64,000 nucleotides of DNA, from positions 67,501 through 131,500 of the forward strand of contig JABMCL010001849.1 of the NCBI GenBank assembly GCA_018857735.1. Reading direction: 5' to 3'. The notes beneath the pieces are model-generated. The model made no database searches and was not told where the DNA came from. It saw only the letters and a list, made by a program, of their open reading frames with translations. Shown piece after piece: positions 1 to 10,871 of the stretch. The first letter of the stretch is position 1, and each line of letters starts with the position of its first letter. The position numbers were made by a program, and so were the translations under genes. This DNA is from Alviniconcha marisindica (lineage: Eukaryota > Mollusca > Gastropoda > Provannidae).

Positions 1-135
1 TAGGTCCAGGATCCTTGCCATGGACCTATATCTAGGTCCAGGATCCTTGCCATGGACCTATATCTACCTATATCTAGGTCCAGGATCCTTGCCATGGACC
101 TATATCTACCTATATCTAGGTCCAGGATCCTTGCC
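1..135. repeat. Tandem palindromic repeat
   Basis: Three copies of a unit whose ends are inverted (TAGGTCCA at one side, TGGACCTA at the other) around a core with BamHI-like GGATCC and NcoI-like CCATGG sites, separated by TATATC-type spacers. It runs off the left edge. The inverted arms recall the tips of a small DNA transposon, but no transposase is seen. Confidence 0.7.
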
Positions 136-604
136 CTCGCCGTGAACACGTGCACAGCCCCAACCGGACTCGTCAGCTCGCTTCTACCGCTAACCTCACC
201 TACCCCGGGCATATTCCGTGCAAAGCGATCGGCTGTGGAAAACTATTCAAACGTGTGGATCAAAACGGGGTTCACATTTGAAAGGCAGTTTGGTCTTTGT
301 GACTTAGAAAAAACAGCAACAAAAGAAACGCGCACACACACACACACACGCATGCACGCACACACAGATGACCTTTCCATACAGTTGCACAGTGTAATCA
401 CTGAAAGCGTCCAGCAATGTAAACATATGTGTGAAGAAGTGAATGTTGCCTTTCTCAGAGAGCATGCACTTGACGGAGATCATTTCTTGGCGATTGACTT
501 ATTTCACACACGCATGCGCACACCCACACACGCGCAGATAACCGTTCTGAGAGAGAGGAAGAAACAACGCGTCCTTTTAAGCAAACAGAAAATGTAGTTT
601 TCAA

Positions 605-1200
605 CATGCACTTGCTACAGATCACACACTCTCAAAGCACTAGGCACAGCTGGATCACACCCCCAAGCACTGGATCACGCCCCAAGCACTACTGGACCAC
701 GCCCCCAGGCTCTGGCGCCCCAATCACTACTGGACCACGCCCCCAGGCTCTGGCGCCCCAATCACTACTGGACCACGCCCCCAGGCTCTGGCGCCCCAAT
801 CACTACTGGACCACGCCCCCAGGCTCTGGCGCCCCAATCACTACTGGACCACGCCCCCAGGCTCTGGCGCCCCAATCACTACTGGACCACGCCCCCAGCT
901 CGCGCCAATCACTACTGGACCACGCCCCCAAGCTCTACTGGACCACGCCCCCAGGCACTGTATCACACCCCAATCACTACTGGACCACGCCCCCAAGCTC
1001 TACTGGATCACGCCCCCAGGCACTACTGGACCACGCCCCCCAAGCATTACTGGATCACGCCCCAAGCACTACCGGATCATGCCCCTAACACTACTGGACC
1101 ATGCTCCAAGCACAGGACCACGCCCCAAGCACTACCGGACCACGCCCCCAAGCACTACTGGACCACGCCCCAAGCACTGGACCACGCCCCGCCGAGCTGT
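605..1200. repeat. 38-bp minisatellite, degenerate at its right end
   Basis: A core of about five near-identical 38-bp units (CACTACTGGACCACGCCCCC followed by AGGCTCTGGCGCC) at roughly 710-895. It is flanked by shorter degenerate units that keep only the CTACTGGACCACGCCCC part. It lies just downstream of the stop codon of the minus-strand cysteine-rich gene, so it may be in that gene's 3' UTR. Confidence 0.85.
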
Positions 1201-1228
1201 GGAAGCGGGGGTGTCGGCGCAGCCGAGT

Positions 1229-2202
1229 CTAGTCGCAGCACCTCCTGTTGCCGGTGCACAGTCCCGGGATTTCCGTGCTGCACGGCTGGTTGTTGGGCAC
1301 GCAGCTCCCGTCGGGGTCCCCGCACTGCCCGTCCGTGCAGCACACCTGGGACCCCGGGCACGTCTCGGGCGACAGGACGGAGCACGTGTCCTGCTCCGAC
1401 ATGGCGATGCAGTCCCGGCCCGGCGTGCTCTCGCACGCGGGGGTGGGGGCGGGGACGGGGGTGGGGGCGGGGACGGGGGCGGGGACAGGGGCGGGGGCGG
1501 AGACGCCCTGGCAGCACTGCCGGTTGTCGGGGCAGACGCCAGGCACCGGCGTGGCGCAGGACAGCGACAGCGGCTCGCAGCTGCGGTCCGCCACGTTCTC
1601 GCACCGCCCGTCTCCGCAGCACGCCTCGGCGAGGTCGGCGCACAGGCCCGTCACGGCGGAGGCGCAAGGCGCGGCGACGGGGACGCAGTCGCCTCCGGCC
1701 GCCCCGCACAGGGGGTCGCCGCAGCAGCTTTGAAAGGACGGGCAGATCCCGGGGGACGGGGACTGGCAGGGCCGGGCCGACGGGGAGCACGTGTCCGTGC
1801 ACGGGCCGTCCGCGCAGCATCGCCGACCCACGGGGCAGATGGCGGTCGCCGTGCTCGCGCAGCCGTCCGAGTACGGGACGCACTGCCCGCCGGCGTCGCC
1901 GCAGAAGTCGTCGCCGCAGCAGACGTCGTCGCGGGGACACACCCCGGGGACGGGGGTGGGGCAGCTCTCCGTCAGCCCCACGCAGGTCCGGCCCGGCGCG
2001 GCCTCGCACAGCCCGTCAGCGCAGCACCGGAAGGAACCCGCGCACAGACCCTCCACTTCCGCCGTGCAGCTGAAGGCGCTCGGAACGCACACCTGGCCCG
2101 CCGTGTCTTCACACAGGTCGTCGGCGCAGCACTTGAAGCCCGAGGGGCACATCTCCGCCGGCGAGTTGCCGCAGAGGTCGAGGCTGGGGATGCACACCTG
2201 GC
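1229..2202 (-). CDS. Last exon: nine cysteine modules and stop
   Basis: Acceptor CAG precedes position 2202 on the minus strand. The exon supplies 2 nt to a codon split after the donor at 2672, then 323 sense codons and TAG (1229-1231). Nine modules follow one another, starting QVCIPSLDLC and ending GNRRCCD just before the stop, so the last module lacks its final Cys. Module 7 is interrupted by a proline/alanine/valine linker (PAPVPAPVPAPTPVPAPTP). The exon is far more GC-rich than the AT-rich repeat DNA around it. Two long open frames on the opposite or shifted strand are shadows of this composition. Confidence 0.8.
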
Positions 2203-3866
2203 CTGCAACGGTTGAAGTGAGAGAAGTGTTCAGCGAAAACACACAAAGACTTTTGTTGTACTGTGTCAGTTTCCAGGCAGTCAAGTACACACACTTTTAA
2301 CCTCTCTAGGTCCCTCTGTAATATAACACACACGCACTCGCTCACGCACACGCACACACTCGCACGCACGTACCCCCCCCCCCCCCCCCCCCCACACACA
2401 CCGTCTGGTTTCACGTCCTTACCCAAATTTCGACCAAACTCGTGTATCCCAAACTAGTGTATCCGTTTGCGCCCCCACCCCCATCCCAACACAATCGTCT
2501 TTTATCATACTTCATAGTGCCTTACGTTCATAGAAACCACAAGGATTATTAGGGACGGCCACCTCGGCTTTCACACAGCTCCCGAACTCTGTCCTTGCAA
2601 TCACTCTCTTTTCCTTCTTGTAGGCAGGCCTAGTATATTATTACATAATGAATTAATGAACCACGACTGACCTGGCGTGTCCTGGCAAAGGCCGTCCGCA
2701 CAGCAGTCCATGTTCTCGGGGCAGACTCCGGCCAGGGCGCTGTTGCAGGGCCGGGTTTCATCCACACACACCCGGCTCCCCATCCCCGCAGCGCTTACGC
2801 ACAGGCCGTCCGCGCAGCACTTCTTGTCGGCGGGGCAGACGCCATCCGCAACGCTGTCGCAGGACGCCGTGTCCACCACGCAGATTTGCCCGGAGGTGGC
2901 CTCGCATCGCCCGTCGGCGCAGCATTTCTGACCCAGGCGGGGGCACACCCCGGGGGTACTGTGCCGGCGCACGCCGAGGCACTGTCCACGCACAGCTGTC
3001 CGGCGGTGTCCTCGCAGCGTCCATCAGCGCAGCAGCGGTCAGCGTGTCCGGGGCAGGTCCCGTCCACGACGCTGTCGCAGGAGACGGAGCCGGCCACGCA
3101 GATCTGTCCAGCTGCGGCCTCGCAAAGCCCGTCGCCGCAGCATTTCCTGTTCTCGGGGCAAATCTCGCCCAGCACGGGACTCCCGCACGGGGCGGTGTTG
3201 TCCACGCACAGCCGTCCTGCCGTGTCCTCGCAAAGCGCGTCGGCGCAGCATCGCTTTCGCGGCCCGGAGCAGAAGCCGGCCACGGGCCTGCTGCACGGCA
3301 GGGTCTTGTTGATGCACAGCTGGCCCCCGGTCTCCTCGCACACTCCATCAGCGCAGCACTTCTTGAAGCGCGGACACACTCCGCCCACGATGTTGTCACA
3401 GGCAAGGTCGCTGGCCACGCACAGCTGGCCCGCCGTCTTCTCGCAGTTGTCGTCAGCACAGCACTGCTTGTGTGGCGGGCAGTTGCCCGTGCCGGTCGTG
3501 TTGCACGTGGCGGCGTTGGCAATGCACCGCTGTGGGGGGAAGAAAGGGGGGCCGGGAGGAGATGGGGGGACGGGTGTTTTGAATAATTATATATTGATCG
3601 ATTTTATTTAGCGAGCAGAGCAGACTTAATCCGCCCTCGTCGCATTTGACTCTAAATGAGTGACTGTAGCTTTTGTTACAGCGCGCTTTGAATATCCACC
3701 CAAGTGGTGTAATTGCAGCGCTGTTTGTTCTTACATGGCCGAAAGTAACATAGAAGTAAGTTTGTTTATATATCTATCCATTTATGCCCTCCATGGTTGT
3801 TTCAGAGTTTTGCCCGTACTCTGCAGTTAAGCGTTTTACTTCTTTGTTGTTGTTGTTGGTGGTGGT

Positions 3867-3914
<48 letters not shown>

Positions 3915-3920
3915 TGTGTC

Positions 3921-3954
<34 letters not shown>

Positions 3955-6348
3955 TGTGGGTGTACCTGACCAGGCCTGGCATGACAGTAACCGTCCGTGC
4001 AGCACTTGGTACCGACGGGACACATGGCAGTTAGGTCCTCGCTGACACAGCCGGCAGCCACAGGCACACAGCTGCCCCTGTAGTCGGTGCCACACGCTGC
4101 AGCACACACGGACACAGGACTCATCTCAACGTACACCTGCAGTGCAAGTCAGTAAACATGGAGCCAACGTCCGCAGAAACCACAAGGCTTATTAGGGACG
4201 GGGAGAAGAGAAGGGGGTATGGAGGTGGGGGAAGAGGGAGATCATATACCTATCGCTACCTGCTGTGTACCTCTGGTGGAGTTTATGTACCTTGCATTTA
4301 CTCGCACGCCATGTTGATGTTGATGTTGATCTCTTTTTTTATAGCGCTATTCTCCGCTCTCGAGCAGACTCACTGCGCTCGCATGTGAGTCTACATGAAT
4401 GAATAGCTTTTCAGTTATAGCGCGTTTTTGAATATCCACCGAAGCGGTGTACTTACAGCGCTGACATGGCTGGTGCCGCATGAAACTGCTGCCATTTCGG
4501 CGCGTTCTGAGAGTTACCATGTGAGAGTCACCGTAGGCGACTCAGGTCTTTGTTGTTTGTTGTGTGTGTGAGGTGTCAGTTTCGAGCGCTAATTGTCTCC
4601 CTTGCGTGTTCCTCCAGCCATGTTAGTTAGGGAATCAGGGGCACAGCACTGGCCCCAGGGAGCCACGCCTGCAGTTCCAAAAGCTGCGGGGCTCCGAGGA
4701 GGACCTGCTGCAGGCAGCCACATTCATCAACACCACCCAGCTGGACGTCCTCGGACAGTCCTGGATCGCCAAAGAAGGAGACGGAGTTCTTGGATTTTAA
4801 CGTCCCGTCCACCGCAGAGGATCCACTCAGTCAGGCTGAACCCAGCTATGTAGAAACTGAAAGCCACCTGTGGCTCCGCTGACCCGTTTTACGCTGTGGC
4901 ATTCACCGCGAGCTTCCGTTTTGACTCCGGGGGAACCCAGCTATGTGAAAACTGAAAGCCACACCGGCTGTTGCTCCAGTGACCTGTTTTACGCTATGGC
5001 ATTCACCGTGGACTTATTGGGCTTCCGTTTTGAGTTTTCATTGCAGAATCCTCTGCGTGCCTTTGGATCACTTCCTGAAGGACCACCACTGGGAGAGCAG
5101 AACCTTGGCCTTCTGACACAGCGGTAAGGAAGACGATCTATGGCCCTGTGGAGAACCTCCAGCGTATACCGGCATACGCCCCAACTACCGTAGTCCTGTC
5201 GGAGCCAACGACGACGACAACGAATATATTTAGATTTGTTTGTGTGTTTCTGGACTTGTTTGATACGTTAACGCTGTCGTTAGCCCTAATACATGTAGCC
5301 TACGACATGCTTGGTTGGCCGCCAGTATCAGATTGGTAACTAATAAGTGTTTCACGCTGCAGGCTATCCACAGACTATGTCTGTGAATGCATCCCACAGT
5401 AATGGCATCCGGTTTGGCCCAGCGGTAAGGCGTTAGGCTGGTCAGCGGAAGGACCTCGGTTAGATTCCTCTTCGGCTGTCCTCTCTCTTTTCAAAAGTTA
5501 TGACCTGTGGGCATTGCCTCGTTACTTAGTCCCTCACAATTAACGAAACATTAAAGTGGCTCTCATCGCTGCCCATCTGAATGCAGGAGTCATTGTGGTG
5601 ATGGCAGTGTAGCGTTAGGTACAGTCTTCCTCTTCCACCACCTCCTGGGGTCTGGACCACTACCTCTTGGGACAACTCCATGTGGAGCACGCTTAACCAA
5701 ACAGTCCAGGGAAATTAGCTGAATCCGTCCTCAGGCAATGACACAACGTGTGGCTTGGACACTATGCGCCTTTCTCCTCCGGTGGGGGTAGGGGGTGGGG
5801 GGCAGTGTAATTAAAATTGATTGGAAATCTCCACCTTGGCTTGGCTGTGTTACAACGCTCTGACACCAGCACGAACGCCGAGGCTACGTTAAAGTGTCGC
5901 AGGCTGCATAGTTACGTGCGGACTATCTTCGGCTGTGAAAATTAAGCGCCTTGCGCAATAAATAGCATCCACCCTCCAGGCATGTCCACAAATCTTCCGA
6001 AGATGGCGTATGACTAATCAATAGAAAAACCAGTCACACACTCAATCCTCCTTCACCCTATGGAATGGATTTGTCAATGCACGATTGCATGTATCGGTTG
6101 ACCCCTTTGGTGACCCCCTTTCGTGACCCCCTCTGGTGACCCCCTCTGGGGACCCCTTTCGTGACCCCCCTCTGGTCACATCCTCTGGTTACCCCCTTTG
6201 GCGACCCCTTCTGGTGACCCCATCTGGGGACCCCTTTGGTGACCCCCTCTGGTGAAACCCAGAATGTTTAGATGGGTAACACTACAACATACAACAATTT
6301 TAAGTATGAAGATTTTCAAGCTTACCATTATGAAACAAACGCGCGCGC

Positions 6349-6428
<80 letters not shown>

Positions 6429-7217
6429 TCCCTCTCTCCATCCCTCTGACAACTGCGTGCACAAACAAAACCAGCAGAACACAGCTAACGTGTCGCGGAA
6501 CAAATTCATGGAGATCGCATCACATGCAGTACAAACAGCGAAGTACCCAGTAGCCTACAAGAAAGCTAACCTTGCGAGCCGGTTTGGCCCAGCGGTAGGC
6601 CTGAACATAGGCTGGTAAGCAGACGGGCGTCGGCTCGAGTCCGACTAGGCTCTCCTTGTTTTTCAAAAGTTGTGATTTATAGACAGTGTGATCTGTGGAC
6701 GTTAAGCACCATGTTTACTTACTTACATAGACAATGCTGTGGCTGATACTAACGATTGACGAAATGTTGAAATGATACACGCCGCTGCCCATCTTAATGC
6801 AGAATCCTTCTGGTGGTGACGGTGTAGCGTTAGGCAGAGTTCCCCCCCCCCCCACCCCCCCAAAAGACTTCGTGCTTGTTTAACATGACACCACAAAAAA
6901 TCCAATTTTCCGGGCAAGCCCCTCTGCTAAGCGACAGAAAGACATTCAACAACAGTTAAACGGTGAAAAATGGCCCGAAAGACACCACAGCCACAAGTAG
7001 ATAAACAGCCTACATCTCACTTTTCACCGTTTAACTGATGTTTCAGTAATTGTTGTTCTGTCGACCCTTGACAAAGGGGCTTAACCCGAAAGTTCGCATT
7101 TTTGTTGTGTCATAATTGTTTTTATTAACTGTGCACTCTTTTTAACCTTTCATGTGTTTGGATTTTGTTTTAGAACACTAGCAGTCATCCTTGGTTCGGA
7201 TTTTTGACGTGTGTGTT

Positions 7218-7267
<50 letters not shown>

Positions 7268-7592
7268 GTTTTGTTTTGAAGAAAGTGCCAAGCTGACCTT
7301 GGATTCCACAGAAGGCCAGTTTCTCCCTCAAGCCGTGGCATGCCGGGTTCTTGGCTGCCCCAAAGCACCGCTTCCGGCTGTACTCGGTGGTCAGGAACAC
7401 GGTGAAGCCGGGACTACAGCTGCCGGCCCGCCTACCCGGGTACGCCCGCTTTTCGCGATGGTGCGTTTCGTCTAACGCCACTCCAACGTCATCCGCTCCT
7501 CCTGGCTGACGGACGGCGGCGTCCGATGACGTCAGAGTGGCGGGGACGAGGATCGCAAGGGACGCAAGCCGCAGAGTCCAGTACCAGGTCAT
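1229..7592 (-). CDS. Secreted cysteine-rich repeat protein (about 18 modules), gene span
   Basis: Spliced gene on the minus strand, product family not recognised. Exons seen, 5' to 3': 7592-7298 (signal peptide and a short Cys segment), 4136-3966, 3529-2672 and 2202-1229 (ends in TAG). Junctions 3966/3529 and 2672/2202 keep phase with GT-AG borders. The 7298/4136 junction does not, so at least one exon of length 3n+2 between 4.14 and 7.29 kb is missing from this model, or the first exon belongs to another gene. Modules are about 35 residues with Cys spacing C-x6-C-x6/7-C-(P)-x4/5-CC-x3-C and a closing Gly; typical pieces are KCCADGVCEETGG and RCCADGLCEAAPG. There are one, eight and nine modules in the last three exons. 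No catalytic motif or membrane segment is visible, so a structural or matrix/mucus role is only a guess. One exon carries a frameshift. Confidence 0.7.
1437..1502 (+). repeat. G-rich short repeat coding the Pro-Ala-Val linker
   Basis: Repeats of GGGGGCGGGGAC and GGGGGTGGGGGC type on the plus strand. On the minus strand they encode the PAPV/PTPV linker in module 7. The G runs could form a G-quadruplex in the template strand. Confidence 0.7.
2310..2402. repeat. CA microsatellite and poly-C run in intron
   Basis: CACGCA/CACACT repeats followed by a poly-C tract of about 22 bases, in the last intron of the cysteine-rich gene. Confidence 0.9.
2525..2562. repeat. Short dispersed repeat, copy 1
   Basis: A segment around AGAAACCACAAGGATTATTAG followed by GGACGG. 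Close copies lie at 4168-4205 and 18306-18345, so this is a piece of an interspersed element of unknown class. Confidence 0.55.
2672..3529 (-). pseudogene. Eight-module exon with a one-base frameshift
   Basis: Acceptor CCACAG before 3529 and donor CCAG|GTCAGT at 2672. Seven modules are intact, but module 6 breaks between SACAGTVP and GVCPRLGQKCC. The frame changes at a C5G4 run near 2955-2962. The exon is 858 nt, whereas flanking phases (0 in, 1 out) need 3n+1; adding one base satisfies both frame and phase. Either this is a real disabling deletion, making the gene a pseudogene in this individual, or a homopolymer error in the assembly. The otherwise strong conservation of every Cys on both sides favours a recent change or an error. 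Confidence 0.7.
3605..3735 (-). mobile_element. SINE-A fragment (3' part)
   Basis: Degenerate copy of the element at 61018-61495: it shares the gagtgactgtagcttttgt-like stretch, then agcgcg, aatatccacc and gtggtgtaattgcagcgctg in the same order. It lacks the tRNA-like head. Confidence 0.6.
3866..3957. repeat. GT/GA microsatellite
   Basis: GT repeat followed by a GA repeat, directly against the donor of the exon 3966-4136. Confidence 0.95.
3966..4136 (-). CDS. Single-module exon of the cysteine-rich gene
   Basis: Acceptor CTGCAG before 4136, donor CAG|GTACAC at 3966, 57 codons in phase 0 at both ends. It encodes a short lead with SVCAAACGTD, then one full module (SCVPVAAGC ... CPVGTKCCTDGYC ... 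PGQ). It splices in phase to the exon beginning at 3529 (RCIANAATC). Confidence 0.75.
4168..4205. repeat. Short dispersed repeat, copy 2
   Basis: GTCCGCAGAAACCACAAGGC then TTATTAGGGACGGGG; matches 2525-2562 and 18306-18345. Confidence 0.55.
4325..4545 (-). mobile_element. SINE-A copy lacking the tRNA-like head
   Basis: Collinear with 61020-61215: tatagcgctattctccgctc, cgagcagactcactgcgctc, then aatatccaccgaagcggtgt and acatggctggtgccgcatga. The tRNA-like promoter end, present at 61.4 kb, is absent, so this is a 5'-truncated insertion. Confidence 0.75.
4600..5110 (+). other. Coding-like segment with an internal tandem duplication
   Basis: The plus-strand frame around 4665-4800 reads like protein (QKLRGSEEDLLQAATFINTT, then QLDVLGQSWIAKEGDGVLGF) before a stop. 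A block of about 88 bp starting with acccagctatgt is then repeated (4848 and 4936) with moderate divergence. No splice frame or family could be assigned; a decayed transposon gene or host exon remnant are both possible. Confidence 0.35.
5405..5640 (+). mobile_element. SINE-B copy 1, tRNA-like head
   Basis: Starts CCGGTTTGGCCCAGCGGTAA, with a box A-like segment, and about 50 bp later has GGTTAGATTCC, a degenerate box B. A tail with cgctgcccatctgaatgcag and ggcagtgtagcgttagg follows. Copy 2 at 6580-6845 has the same head and tail in the same order, which supports one family transcribed from an internal Pol III promoter. Confidence 0.7.
6090..6262. repeat. About 20-bp minisatellite
   Basis: Roughly nine degenerate units of the type GACCCCCTCTGGT / GACCCCTTTGGT. 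Confidence 0.85.
6343..6426. repeat. GC/GCAC/CA microsatellite
   Basis: Runs of CG, then ACGC tetranucleotide, then CA. Confidence 0.95.
6580..6845 (+). mobile_element. SINE-B copy 2
   Basis: Head GCCGGTTTGGCCCAGCGGTA, box B-like GGCTCGAGTCCGACT, shared middle with tttcaaaagttgtga, and tail cgctgcccatcttaatgcag ... gacggtgtagcgttagg. Same orientation and order as 5405-5640. Confidence 0.7.
6905..7095. repeat. Long imperfect inverted repeat (foldback/MITE-like)
   Basis: The inner arms are an exact 17-bp inversion: CAGTTAAACGGTGAAAA at about 6953 and TTTTCACCGTTTAACTG at about 7021. Outside them the arms continue imperfectly, with CGGGCAAGCCCC on the left against GGGGCTTAACCCG on the right and CGACAGA against TCTGTCG. 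The loop is about 50 bp. A non-autonomous DNA element is the simplest reading. Confidence 0.7.
7217..7267. repeat. GT microsatellite
   Basis: About 25 GT units in the first intron of the cysteine-rich gene model. Confidence 0.95.
7298..7592 (-). CDS. Signal-peptide exon, probable 5' exon of the cysteine-rich gene
   Basis: Translation from the Met at 7592 gives MTWYWTLRLASLAILVPATL then TSSDA, a good signal peptide with a hydrophobic core and small residues near the expected cleavage site. A basic stretch (HHREKR) that could be a propeptide cut follows, then a segment with four Cys (GSCSPGF, KRCFG, PACHG, AFCGIQ). The donor is CAAG|GTCAGC at 7298 (phase 1). An upstream in-frame Met at 7643 would put 17 polar residues before the signal, so 7592 is preferred. 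Membership of the same gene rests on strand, proximity and secretion signal only. Confidence 0.6.
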
Positions 7593-7890
7593 CGTTGTCG
7601 TGAAGGGTTGATTGCTGCCCCTGTGTGTTTGCGGGGGAAACACTGACTACAGTGTGGAAAAGCAGAGAGGAAAAAACAACAGTAATAATCAGTTCAAACG
7701 CGAAAGAATCAAGAATCTGCACTCACCGCAATAAGACGGGACACGAACGCAAAAACAACTTAACGTTTCATTCCAAAATATTTTCGTCGGGAACGTTAGC
7801 GATAATAAAGACTATATGATGACGTTGGGCCGATTTAACTTTGCACTCAACTGCTGGTACACAGCAGTCCTCTTCCATGCCAATCATTTA

Positions 7891-8400
7891 CAGAGAACAA
7901 AACGGTCTTCTTCAGCAAATCAGTTACAGAGCAGTCTTCTTCAGTGTAATCATTTACAGAGCAGTCTCCTCCAGCGTAATCATTTACAGAGCAGTCTTCT
8001 TTAGTGTAATTATTTACAGAGCAGTCTTCTTCAGCGTAATCATTTACAGAGCAGTCTTCTTTAGCGCAATCATTTACAGAGCAGTCTTCTTTAGCGCAAT
8101 CATTTACAGAGCAGTCTTCTTTAGTGTAATTATTTACAGAGCAGTCTTCTTTAGTGTAATCATTTACAGAGCAGTCTTCTTCAGCGTAATCATTTACAGA
8201 GCAGTCTTCTTCAGCGCAATCATTTACAGAGCAGTCTTCTTTAGCGCAATCATTTACAGAGCAGTCTTCTTTAGTGTAATTATTTACAGAGCAGTCTTCT
8301 TCAGCGTAATCATTTACAGAGCAGTCTTCTTCAGCGTAATCATTTACAGAGCAGTCTTCTTCAGCGTAATCATTTACAGAGCAGTCTTCTTCAGCGCCAC
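7891..8400. repeat. 30-bp minisatellite
   Basis: About 16 tandem units: CATTTACAGAGCAGTCTTCT followed by TCAGCGTAAT, with T/C variants, and diverged copies to about 8505. The period is a multiple of 3, which makes an artificial open frame. The array lies about 300 bp upstream of the signal-peptide exon. Confidence 0.95.
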
Positions 8401-8713
8401 CATCAGTCAGATCAGTCTTCCTCCAGGGCAGCTTTTTACAGAGGAATCTTCTTCACCGCAGCTATTTACAGAGCAGTCTTCTTCAGCACAATCATTTGCA
8501 GAATAGTCTTAATAACGTCATGATAAGATATCATTAAACGTTTCTTTAAATTTGGTGAATAAAGACGAAATGGAAGAGTGAAGTGGTTATGATGAGAACA
8601 CAGCGTAGTGCAAGAGATCTGCTGGGACCTTTAAAACCCATTCTCAATCCCCAAAATTATAAAAGAACAATATAAAACATTTCCCAGTGAATGTGTCTAG
8701 CTTACGACCGACA

Positions 8714-8770
<57 letters not shown>

Positions 8771-8895
8771 ACACACACACACACATGCGCGCGCGCGCAC
8801 GCAGACACACAAACACACGCGCACGAACGCACATACACACTTGCATGCACGCACAAACACACCCACTCACACACACACACACACACGCACACACA
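8714..8895. repeat. CA microsatellite with CG-rich interruption
   Basis: Two CA blocks around ATGCGCGCGCGCGCACGC. Confidence 0.95.
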
Positions 8896-9632
8896 TATAA
8901 ACGCACCTTGGCCACTGAACTCCAAAGACAACCACACTTGTGACAAGCCAAACCTGTAATACCGTTGTGTGGCTCAAGCGGTGTTTGTTGAATAACTGTA
9001 TTAACTAGCCGGTTTACTTTGCGTAACTCACCCCGTCATCGAGATCGACTATACAAGTCATCTAATTTAGACTACATTAGCAAGGAGTCGCTGCATGTTT
9101 AGTTTGGGGTGATTTCACAAATACGATTGAAATCAGTGGGGTCTTCCTAACCTACTTGCCTTAAGCCGTTACATGGCTATCATTTACTCGGATGGCAATT
9201 AGAATTAATTTTTGTTTTCAGAATCAGAAACAGAATATCTGTTGTCCCAGTATATACAAGGAAAGGAAATTTGTCTCACGCAGCACAGTAGGAATAGAAT
9301 AAACGATAGACTAACTTTTTAACATGGCAAACTCTTTTATTCGGTCACCATTTCACTTTTACAGTGTGACAGTGTATGAGAGTCTATATACTGACCATCA
9401 TTAGAATGTGTATATATATGCAGAATAAAACATCCCTTTTTCTAAAGATTGTTGTTAAAAGATATAAATGTATCAGCTGGTAGGCTCAGTCCCAGTTTTA
9501 CTTTTTGTATTACCACGCTGTGTGACAGTCTGCTGACCACGTGTCAACAGAATGTGCATATAAATATGTAACATGAAGTATAACATGCCTTCTGAATAAG
9601 ATGGAAATAAACCACCATTTTCTTCTTCTCCT
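8896..9632. other. No gene seen
   Basis: AT-rich sequence with no splice-bounded coding frame on either strand; a short TATATA stretch near 9410. Confidence 0.6.
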
Positions 9633-9641
9633 TCCTCTTCT

Positions 9642-9700
<59 letters not shown>

Positions 9701-9709
9701 CCCCCCGTT
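9633..9709. repeat. TC microsatellite and C run
   Basis: About 30 TC units ending in a short poly-C run. Confidence 0.95.
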
Positions 9710-9867
9710 AAGGTTTCTGTTTTCATGTTGTGTCTTATTGCCATATGTTGTTATTTTTTAATAATCTTAGAAGCAGTTTGAGATCACTTAAAGAAGAAAA
9801 AGATATCAATTAAAACGAAAATTGTCATTGGTACGCTCGCCGTTTCATGTTTACAGTTTCATACTTA

Positions 9868-10322
9868 TTATTCATCGCTTTTGTATAGCGCTACTCTCTG
9901 CTCTCGAGCAGACTCCCTGCGCACATGTCGCATGTGATTCTGAATGAGTGACTGCATCCTTTTATAGCGCGTAGTTTTAATATCCACGGAAGCGATGTAC
10001 TGACGGCGCTCTTTGGTTGTTGCATGGCTGGTGCCACGTGAAACTGCTGCCGTCTCGGCACAAGTTCTGTGTACACCATTCAACCATGGGCTAGTTTAAG
10101 GTGACACTTCATTCAAAAGCCGCATAGGTAGGATGTATGTGTGTTAGCTGTAACCTGCCACCTGCACTTTTGGCGGAATGACAGGGATCTTTTACGTGCT
10201 ACTGCGGTAACACGGGGGTGGAACGGATACCGTAATAAGAGTCAGCACAGAAAGCCGACACCGAGTCCGACGCTCAATCACGAATCTGACGCTCTACCAC
10301 TGAGCTATCGCCGCTCCGGCCC
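9868..10322 (-). mobile_element. SINE-A, near full length
   Basis: Read on the minus strand, the right end has GATAGCTCAGTGGTAGAGCG, a clear box A/D-arm, followed by about 400 bp collinear with 61018-61495. Shared blocks include ggggtggaacggataccg, atcttttacgtgctactgcg, aatatccacggaagcgatgt and tatagcgctactctctgctc. The box B region is degenerate here. Termini were placed by comparing the two copies. Confidence 0.8.
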
Positions 10323-10759
10323 GTATGGGAGTTCACTACCGACAGAATGTGAATATATGTAGCTTAAAATCGAACATGCTTTCTGAACAAGAAACTGATC
10401 AGTCTTGTCCTTGATGGTTGCAAGGATTGTTGTAGGATCGGTGACGTCATCCATCAATAATACCTTCCCCACCCCCTCCGCTGTACTCGTGTGTGCGCAT
10501 GCGTGCGTATGCACTTACTGTCATCAAGTCATTGTTTAAAAATTATGGCTGTGGTAGCCATGACGAAACTTATTTTAGTTATAGAGGTTAAGGAATAGAA
10601 ATATGAATGATTATGTTGCCCAACTTCTCTCTGCAATCCCCAAAAGCAGAACAGGCGTTACTTCCTTACGTAACTGAATTCAACGGGACAAGGCCGAGCG
10701 CCGTTTGATCGTCTTTTTCGTCTGTTTAGCCACACGAGTCTCGGCATTTTGAAAATCAA

Positions 10760-10816
10760 GCCACGTGTGTGTGTGTGTGTGTGTGTGTGTTTTGTTGTTG
10801 TTGTTGAGTGTGTGTG

Positions 10817-10870
<54 letters not shown>
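10760..10870. repeat. GT microsatellite
   Basis: Two GT blocks separated by TTTTGTTGTTGTTGTTGAG. Confidence 0.95.

Positions 10871-10871
<1 letters not shown>

Noticed and set aside
1079..2215. Plus-strand 378-codon open frame and other frames over the cysteine-rich exons
   Set aside because: Antisense or shifted shadows of the GC-rich minus-strand exons, with no splice support or recognisable content.
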